A stretch of DNA of 64,000 bases from Nilaparvata lugens. Lineage: Eukaryota; Arthropoda; Insecta; Hemiptera; Delphacidae. The first letter of the stretch is position 1; each line of letters opens with the position of its first letter. The notes under the pieces are model-generated. The model was not told the origin of the DNA. It did not search any database and was given only the letters and a program-made list of their open reading frames with translations. Below, one piece after another: positions 56,757-64,000 of this stretch. The translations under genes were made by a program, and so were the position numbers. The stretch is taken from contig NC_052505.1 of the NCBI RefSeq assembly GCF_014356525.2, positions 14,394,135-14,458,134 on the forward strand, given 5' to 3'.

Positions 56757-56822
56757 TCATGACTGTATAATAAAACTGAATCATGACTGTATAATAAAAC
56801 TGAATCATGACTGTAATAATAA
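56757..56822 (+). repeat. Tandem repeat, 24-bp unit, about 2.5 copies
   Basis: GACTGTATAATAAAACTGAA starts at 56761 and 56785; a partial copy starts at 56809. Confidence 0.8.
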
Positions 56823-57286
56823 AAAAATTGTAATGCTTATTGTCTTGGCATTCCATCAGTAACAATATTAAACTTCAAACTAATTGGAACATAGAATTTG
56901 AAAATATTATTTAAATTTCTTGTTCGGTTCAGTTTTCCAGAGTAATTGTGAGTTATAATCTGTAATCTGTAAATAATAATGTGTAAAAGTTATCACCTCA
57001 GTTTCATGTGCGTACAATGATAGGAAGTTCATTCGTTTTCTACTAATTACGATATAATTGAAGGATAAAAGAGGCATGAAACTATAAACTATTAAGCAAT
57101 CGACTGATATAATCAACAGAAAATCAGCAAGCCGAAAAAATGGAGGATAACTTGAGAGCTGAAAATATCAGAGATGTTCGGTTGAAAAAGTTTTGAACCA
57201 ATTTTAATTTCATCAGCTTCGCAATCAACAAACACTACAATAATTTTATACTGCGTTATGCAAATTTCAATTCAGAACTTTGAAGA

Positions 57287-57823
57287 ATTGATGACGATAG
57301 CAGAACAAAGTTACCGATCCTCTGTCTTGTCAATGCCTTCTATAGACGGTAGCTGATACAGGTTTATTGATTTAATATTAACTGGTCATTCTCATTTAAA
57401 ATAATCAAATTATAATTGAATAGACTTAAAACGTTGTCAAAAATCTACTTTAATTAAATAAAAATCAATATTTTACAGGAGCATGCTTTCGCGTGTTAAT
57501 TTTTATTTAATTAAAGTGGATTTTTGACAACGATTTAAGTCTATTCAATTATGGAAAAGTTCCACAACATCAACATTCACGCTACAAACTTAATCAAATT
57601 ATATTTTATTAAGCAAGAAATTATAATTTTCAAAAATTTCATAATGAATTTTAGTGATTAAGATGAAATATTTTGTTGATTAATTATTAATTCTACATAG
57701 TTAAAAGACGATCTGTCAACAGAGCAAAGCAAGAAAGAGATAGCACTATGTGCTTTGTTGAATGATAGACAAGGATAGCAATACCATTGCTAATAAAACA
57801 CTGTCATTATAACGTGGACCTCA
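57287..57823. mobile_element. Degenerate MITE family B copy with an inner hairpin
   Basis: Right end CATTATAACGTGGACCTCAC is clear, left end decayed. A hairpin at 57416-57550 (arms ACGTTGTCAAAAATCTACTT and near complement) interrupts the middle. Confidence 0.6.
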
Positions 57824-58077
57824 CTATAGAATATCTACTGGAATCGTGAATCCAGGCATAAGATAAGGTAAAGCATCTAGAAGATTTAACTCATCACAAA
57901 CTCTATGAAATGATCAAATTGTAATTCACAGTTTAGTAAGAATTGCTAGTTCAAATGCCAACCATAATATGGCGTTATAATATTTCTAAAAATGGAAGAT
58001 TTATTACAAATTGCAGTTGATCAACTGCTGGAATATTATCATAATTAAAATTTACAATGTAAGCAAAACTATAACTA

Positions 58078-58620
58078 AGGACTTCTGCTACTGCAAATAT
58101 TGACAGAAGAACTAAATAGTAGAAGGAAATTAGTCGAGTGAAACTGTCAAAAAAACTGTGCCCAGACCGGGAATCAAACCCGGTGCTTATTTTTTCAAAC
58201 TCCTGTAGCCTCAGATATTGCTACTACAAAAATTGACAAAAGAACTAAATTGCAGAAGGAAATTCGTTGAGTGAAATGGTCCAAAAAAACTGTGCCCAGA
58301 CCGGGAATCGAACCCGGTACCTATTTTTTCAAACTCCTGTAGCCTTAGATATTGCTACTGCAAAAATTGACAGAAGAACTAAATAGCAGAAGGAAATTAG
58401 TCGAGTGAAACTGTCCAAAAAACTGTGTCCAGACCGGGAATCGAACCCGGTACCTATTTTTTCAAACTCCTGTAGCTTTAGATATAATTGCTACTGCAAA
58501 TATTGAAAGAAGAACTAAATAGCAGGAGGAAATTCCCCGATTGAAACTGTCTAAAAAATTGTGCCCAGATCGGGAATTGAAACCGGTACCTGTTTTTTAA
58601 AAGCCATGCAGCCACTAGTC
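58078..58620 (-). repeat. Tandem array, ~134-bp unit, four copies, each with a Pol III B-box-like sequence
   Basis: CCCAGACCGGGAATC(G/A)AACC recurs at about 58160, 58294, 58427 and 58563. Its complement GGTTCGATTCCCGG matches the B-box/T-arm of tRNA genes, with a 5-bp CCGGG/CCCGG stem. Between copies lies TACTGCAAA(A/T)ATTGACA(G/A)AAGA, related to the 60-bp module elsewhere. No D-arm or anticodon arm can be drawn, so this is a tRNA-like half, probably SINE-derived, not a tRNA gene. Confidence 0.7.
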
Positions 58621-59320
58621 ACATATTATTTATTTGATTGCTGATATTGAAATTAAAATAATTGAATATCCAAGTTAACTTAACCCTAGTGAGAGTGTAA
58701 ATATTTGATGAACGCCTTTTATATTCGATTGAAACGAAACCTACCATTATGCAAACAAAGTGGCAAGAATGTGAACGTCAAGCATATGGCTATCATTAAT
58801 ATTAATTGGCTGTCTTAATGCGGAATAGCTGTTCGAGTGGTGATAATATGTTAATGGCCTTAGATAGAAGTTACCTGACGAACATAACTATCGGTTTCGT
58901 TCTCCAATAAATAAACTAAAACCAAAATGATCATTTCATTGGTCTAGTATTGTTATGGATAAAGTTGCCCTGTTGTGTCCAAGTGAGATGTGATAATAGT
59001 GAATCAAAAGTTGATGAATGACAACATTAAACATTTTAGAACAACATTTTGTGATTTTAGTGAATCAATAGAATAGAATGATTTTTATATTTGTTGACGT
59101 GGCGAAGTTAGGACAATAATGTCCACTCAATATATGATGAATGTTACATTACAGGTCAGTTTAGCTTTGAATTTGTTATCCAAGCAACAGAAAATATTCT
59201 GATATTTGAACACAAGAGAACACTTCATTCAATTTCTCACTCATAATAATTTAATTGACTACCTGTACGTAGAGGGATATATTTATATTTACTGCTCAAT
59301 TTTTCAGTTACGAGGAATTG
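58621..59320. other. AT-rich sequence with no recognised gene
   Basis: Nothing recognised on either strand. Confidence 0.45.
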
Positions 59321-60017
59321 CAGACGTAATTTAAATCAAGTCATACAGTATTTTATTTACAAAGCTACCTAGAGAGGACTGGGCTGAAGAATGAAATAAA
59401 ACGAAAATGATTGATCAAAACAGAGTTTTCTGTAGCTACTGCTAAATGTGTATTAACACACGGTTTTGATGTATTTTACACGTCGTGCAGTCAATATTAC
59501 AATAAAATTACAGACGTAATTGATATCAAGTTATACAGTATTTTATTTACAAAGCTACCTAGAGAGGACTGGGCTGAAGAATGAAATAAAACGAAAATGA
59601 TTGATCAAAACAGAGTTTTCTGTAGCTACTTCTAAATGTGTATTAACACACGGTTTTGATGTATTTTACACGTCGTGCAGTCAATATTACAATAAAATTA
59701 CAGACGTAATTGATATCAAGTTATACAGTATTTTATTTACAAAGCTACCTAGAGAGGACTGGGCTGAAGAATGAAATAAAACGAAAATGATTGATCAAAA
59801 CAGAGTTTTCTTTAGCTACTGCTAAATGTGTATTAACACACGGTTTTGATGTATTTTACACGTCGTGCAGTCAATATTACAATAAAATTACAGACGTAAT
59901 TGATATCAAGTCATACAGTATTTCATTTACAGAGCTACCAAGAGTGGATTGTGCTGAAGAATGAAATAAAACGGAAAAATGATCCATCAAAACAGAGTTT
60001 TCTCTAGCTGGTGCTAA
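59321..60017 (+). repeat. Tandem array, exactly 190-bp unit, 3.7 copies
   Basis: CAGACGTAAT starts at 59321, 59511, 59701 and 59891. The first three units are almost identical and the fourth is diverged and cut short. The unit contains CACGGTTTTGATGTATTTTA, which recurs in the hairpin at 60573-60800. Confidence 0.85.
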
Positions 60018-60349
60018 CAAGATGTTTACAGTGTTTCATATCCTTGATGGGAGAAATCGGGCATTCTAAAACACTGCAAGAATCACTCAACTATGACTGT
60101 CATCTGTTCAAGAGAGAAAATTAGGAGACTAGCAACACTCCAACCTGGAGCAGTCATCAGATGAAAAAGAATTGAATGAAATTCGTGGTGATAGGAAGAG
60201 TGAAAGATATTTGTTGATGATAAACGCAGATAGATAAATTTAGTTTATTCGTAGCAATAAATTAACGAAGTTAGTTATTTGTATATGTCTTTTTAACATC
60301 AAAATGAACTTTATTCCGAAGTGAAAAGTGCGAATTTAAAGTATTGTAC

Positions 60350-60470
60350 TCACTATAACCTTAGTGTCCGGTTTCCCATTAGGGAACTTTGGACTATATA
60401 CGGCGAGGTGGAACTACACTTGGGTCTCCCCACCATTCAAAGCCATACGCTAATAATAATAATAATTAAC
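60350..60470 (+). repeat. Retroelement 3' tail ending CCATACGC(TAA)n
   Basis: GGTCTCCCCACCATTCAAAG then CCATACGC and five TAA-like units. A trinucleotide tail on a unique phrase is typical of some non-LTR elements. Confidence 0.4.
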
Positions 60471-60572
60471 GAAGTAGATCAAATCAAATGGGAATTCAGA
60501 AGTGAATTGTAACTTATTTTTTTGATTAATTTTGATGGTTTCTGGACCCATTTCGAGCTGTGATGTATTGAA

Positions 60573-60800
60573 ACACAGTTTTGATGTATTTTACACGACT
60601 TGTAGTCTATTATTTCAAGTAAATAAGCAATTTTGTCTACTTGCTGAATTTCGAACGGGAATCGTTTATTTTCAAAAGTCTGTTGAAACACAGTTGAAAC
60701 TAAACGCTTGCCGTCTGAAAGTACTCCAGTCAGTGAGTGAACAAAATTGCTTTTTTACTTGAAATAATTGCACGTCGTGTAAAATACATCAAAACCGTGT
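60573..60800. repeat. Inverted repeat sharing sequence with the 190-bp array
   Basis: Arms 60573-60635 and 60738-60800: CAC(A/G)GTTTTGATGTATTTTAC, then ATTATTTCAAGTAAA, with few mismatches, around a 100-bp centre. Confidence 0.7.
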
Positions 60801-60809
60801 GATTGATTT

Positions 60810-61933
60810 TGAATTGAAACTTCAGGAGACTCATGGGTTAAAAGCATGAATTAGATCTTAACTGGACTTAATGTATCATTATTATAATAAATGTGACTGT
60901 AGTTGTTTAAATTTGGTTCAAACCTATACTCCCTTCACGGCTCTAAGATTAGTAGGCCTAACAATCTAGCAACTGAGAGAACATTTATTTATGTAATCAG
61001 CATGCTCAATATTGAGAACAGACAGCAGAGATATAATCAACATAAACATTGTAAAAGCAGCATGGATTAAATTTTTCAACGATTATATCAACAATTCGCA
61101 GATTTGTCCTTGAAACTTCGACGGACACTGCATGCAATAAACGAGATATTTTGAATTAAAAAACTGTAGCCAACGAGCAGAAGTTTGAATTAGTTGAAAG
61201 CTGTGAATAATATTGTCAAATTCGCCAGTTCGGTGGCCGATAGCCGTTTGCGTGCGGAGCGGCAGCAGATAGCTAATGAAGAATGCACGAGTTGGCAATG
61301 CTGGCAACTGAACCCAGGTAGCACACTAGCCCAGTATTCCCACACGTTCAAATCGATGGGCCTTGGCTTATCTAAGCCTCTAAAGCTCAAGCGGCGAATT
61401 TAAAAACTTAACAAGAAATATTTATAAAGCTACATTTCAACATTCTACTCGTCTAGTCTCATAGTTACATACGGTACGTATTTTCCCCATAAAATATTGT
61501 ACCTAACTCAAGAATTGACTTCCAATTACGATCTACTCTTTTATCGACTTTTCACCGGTATGTACAGACTTTTATCAACTACAAAACTAGGCCGCTGAAC
61601 TATTCGAGAATCTTCAGAAGAGTTGATACTGAGTTTTCAAAGAATGGTTATGAACAGTGATTATCTTGTAATAAAATGTAACAATAGGGAGGCGACACAA
61701 ATTTTTCTAGTCACTTCAGTAGACTAAGATTGATTCTTTCTAGGATAAATAATTATTTGATCATCTAGAGAAGTTAAAATCTATACAAAGAATAAAAGCT
61801 TAGCTAAGGTACGAAAATGTACAGTGTTTTAGATAAAAATAAACCGAATAAAGATGGCATATTGATTTAGGAATACAATATGAACTATATTATACTTCAA
61901 TGTTGTTTTCCATCACGAACTGCTTATTATTAA
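60810..61933. other. Sequence with no recognised gene
   Basis: Open stretches near 61194-61403 have no known motif. No mobile-element ends recognised. Confidence 0.4.
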
Positions 61934-62125
61934 ATCACTTTTTTCTATTAGAAAAAACGACTAGCAGTCAGATATTTTACAATAAATGAATTAATCACTC
62001 ACTTTGTTGTCACAACCAAGAAGATGGCGAACCTGCCGAAAGATCTCGTTGTCAAAGTGAGTGATTAATTCATTTATTGTAAAATATCTGACTGCTAGTC
62101 GTTTTTTCTAATAGCAAAAAGTGAT
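61934..62125. repeat. Near-perfect palindrome, ~73-bp arms
   Basis: Arms 61934-62006 and 62053-62125 differ at only a few bases; both contain TTTTACAATAAATGAATTAA or its complement. The 46-bp centre contains a possible mini-exon (62024-62056). Confidence 0.85.
62024..62056 (+). CDS. Possible first coding mini-exon (MANLPKDLVVK)
   Basis: AAGATGGCG gives a good start context; 11 codons read MANLPKDLVVK and stop at AAA|GTGAGT, a fair donor in phase 0. The donor and following bases belong to the right arm of a palindrome, whose left arm is their inverted copy. No downstream exon joins convincingly: the candidate at 63028 needs a different phase from its best acceptor. Could be chance. Confidence 0.3.
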
Positions 62126-62599
62126 CTATATTATACCCTTGTATTTGTATACATACATGATTTTTTTATTGAATAAAATGTTCTCTTTTCAAGTGTTATT
62201 ATATAATGTTCTAGTTTGAATAATAAAGTTTATAATAATATTGCCAAAGATGAAATAAATTGTATAAATGATTCAATGTCCTTTCAGGAAATGTTATCGT
62301 TTCAAGTGTTATTATTTGTTCTAGGACGGATTTGAAAAATAAAGTTTATAATAATATTGCCAAAGATGAAATAAATTGAATAAATGGTTCAATGTCTTTT
62401 CATGTGTTCACCTACAACCAATTACAGCTCATCAATATTGCTGGTCTGCTTTTCAATTCACGGTCACCATATCATTGCTTAAATTACTTCATGGAATCTT
62501 TGATGAAAATAAGACAACGAATTTTTATTTTCGTGAAAAAACCAAGGTGGAATTACTAAGCGATAAGACAATCTTTAACGATGATCACCATGTGTCGTA

Positions 62600-62692
62600 T
62601 GAATTAGAATTGGAACCGTTTTGGGCTTAAGCCTGTGATACTTTTCTAGAAATGGTGTTATGTTAAATGATTGATTGAATTGAATAAATCTC
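62600..62692 (+). repeat. Retroelement 3' tail (GGAACCGTTTTGGGC family)
   Basis: ATTGGAACCGTTTTGGGCTT, CTGTGATACTTTTCT, then GATTGATTGAATTGAATAAA. Same order as at 45260-45350. Confidence 0.45.
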
Positions 62693-63027
62693 CAAATTAG
62701 CTTCAGTACTTAAAAATTGGAATTTGGGATGAAAAACAACTTCCACTGTCTACTACTTCTTCAAAGCACGATTCTGCTCCTTAAGGAACGTATTTTTCAA
62801 GGGCATCTTAATCAATCAAAACCGAATTCCTAAAATTTGTGCATTAAAGAATGAAGGAATGAATGAAGTTTACATTATAAGAGATTCAAGATTCAGCATT
62901 CTAGAAGATTGCAGTGGCTTAAAACAATTGAATCTGTAATAAAGATTGTTAGCATAATAATAATAATCATCTCGCTAGTGCTTTTGAAAAATGAAATATG
63001 ATGATATAATGTATTTATTGTTTTCAG

Positions 63028-63227
63028 TTAAAATTGAGGTGTATCAGAAAATAGCTGAGAATCGGCTAGATTCACCTATCCAGAAGAAACTGTTACAACT
63101 GATTAATAATAGGCTACAATTCACTAGCATTACTTTGGTGATCCAATTCTTATTACAAAATACTGAGAACATATTTTCAAGTTGGTTGGGAAATGATATC
63201 AGGAAATTTTTTTGCTTTTCAAAGTAG
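63028..63227 (+). CDS. Possible terminal exon, unknown protein
   Basis: An acceptor (TATTGTTTTCAG, AG at 63026-63027) opens a 66-codon frame: KIEVYQKIAENRLDSPIQKK, LLQLINNRLQFTSITL, ending at TAG (63225-63227). AATAAA lies at 63257-63262 and 63282-63287. The pattern KKLL..L......ITL..Q.L..T vaguely recalls the helical N-terminal domain of TFIIS/Elongin A proteins, but the resemblance is weak. It may join the mini-exon at 62024 only through an unseen exon or the weaker acceptor at 63048. Low confidence. Confidence 0.3.
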
Positions 63228-63289
63228 CCAAATTTTACTTTAGAAGAGTAATTATGAATAAATATTAAATATAGATAGATAAATAAATG

Positions 63290-64000
63290 CGTTTTCATTT
63301 TGCACTTCAAAATGTGCTGCATTAAAAGTGATGTGGCGATATTGAGGCAATATAAGAGCCCCCTCTCTTCCACTTCACCAACAGCTTTAATGGAAAATGA
63401 ATTCAAGTCTCTAAACAACGATTAAAAATTTACCTTGATTTTTACAACTTGTAATTAATCAATTACAGTTATATGTTTGGGTGATTCAAATATGCATTTA
63501 AACGAACAGAGATCTCAAACAAACTTGCAGATATTGGCTCAATTTTAATTTAGTTATTCAACTACATAATTAATATGTAAGGACTGCTAATACCTACATT
63601 AATAGAACTTGAATAAGTGTGACAAACTCTGAAAAAGTAGACTGAAACAGCAATTTATAATTAAGAGATCTATTCTCTTCAATGTCACCAATCGCATTCC
63701 TTGGCAAGATTACATAAGAAAATTAAATTCACAGTGGAAAAAATAGTTGGGACCAGACGACAGAACAGGTAATAAGGATATCGGAATGTTGTGTATTAAT
63801 GGATCATAAGGCAAAGATGCATATGGGTGAAATTTCACACCAAACCACAAGATCAGCAACCAAGATTGATAATATTATGCGACAACACTACAGGGCCCAG
63901 ATAGCGTCTTATAAACCACATCCCACTTAGGCCTATCACTCTAGCTGTAGCTCTAAACAATAAAAACTTCCCGTAACGACAAGTCTATTCAGGATGACGA
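63290..64000. other. AT-rich sequence with no recognised gene
   Basis: A minus-strand open stretch at 63044-63418 is opposite the candidate exon and has no known motif. Nothing else recognised. Confidence 0.4.

Noticed and set aside
58150..58620. tRNA genes
   Set aside because: Only a T-arm/B-box-like half is present in each unit. No acceptor stem partner, D-arm or anticodon arm can be drawn.
59321..60017. CRISPR-like array
   Set aside because: The whole 190-bp unit repeats without unique spacers, and the setting is a eukaryotic genome.

Overview
The window looks like nuclear DNA of an insect. It is AT-rich, a gene is split by canonical GT-AG introns, and most of the remaining sequence is recognisable transposable-element debris (RTE-type and other non-LTR retrotransposons, a Penelope-like element, Tc1/mariner and Harbinger-type DNA elements, and many foldback MITEs). 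The repeats resemble those of hemipteran, perhaps planthopper, genomes, but that placement is an inference and not proved by the sequence. There is no prokaryotic gene organisation, no CRISPR array and no rRNA gene.

One substantial gene is present, on the minus strand. I assemble it from three exons that all join in phase 0: a giant exon (23395 down to 14212), a GC-rich exon (9046 to 8738) and a terminal exon (4669 to 4394). The first splice junction completes a classical C2H2 zinc finger (C-x2-C in the giant exon, H-x4-H in the next). A second C2H2-like finger lies wholly in exon 2. The product would be a protein of about 3,250 residues, mostly low-complexity and rich in Ser, Asn and Glu, with basic patches, short internal repeats and two C-terminal zinc fingers. 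It is probably nuclear. I do not recognise the family. The giant exon carries one frame break (15246-15309), most simply a one-base deletion in the assembly or allele. The 5' end of the gene is upstream and was not identified.

Layout: 1-4.4 kb, repeats and a long-TIR element that ends about 10 bp from the stop codon; 4.4-14.2 kb, the 3' exons and two TE-filled introns (nested foldback elements, an inverted mariner pair, a perfect 944-bp tandem duplication carrying RTE fragments); 14.2-23.4 kb, the giant exon; 23.4-28 kb, AT-rich sequence with foldbacks and a 72-bp tandem repeat; 28-36 kb, a segmental duplication whose first copy holds a 5'-truncated, palindromic Penelope-like element with a GIY-YIG endonuclease and a hammerhead-ribozyme-like motif, flanked by 1.06-kb direct repeats; 36-58 kb, dense MITE and non-LTR remnants, often nested; 58-60 kb, two tandem arrays (134 bp and 190 bp); 60-64 kb, foldbacks plus two weak exon candidates on the plus strand.

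The most useful outputs are the reconstructed zinc-finger gene with its frame break, the Penelope-like element with its ribozyme and a related family of degenerate hammerhead-like hairpins, a 60-bp module found in both orientations within an otherwise colinear repeat, and nested insertions whose empty sites are also present here.
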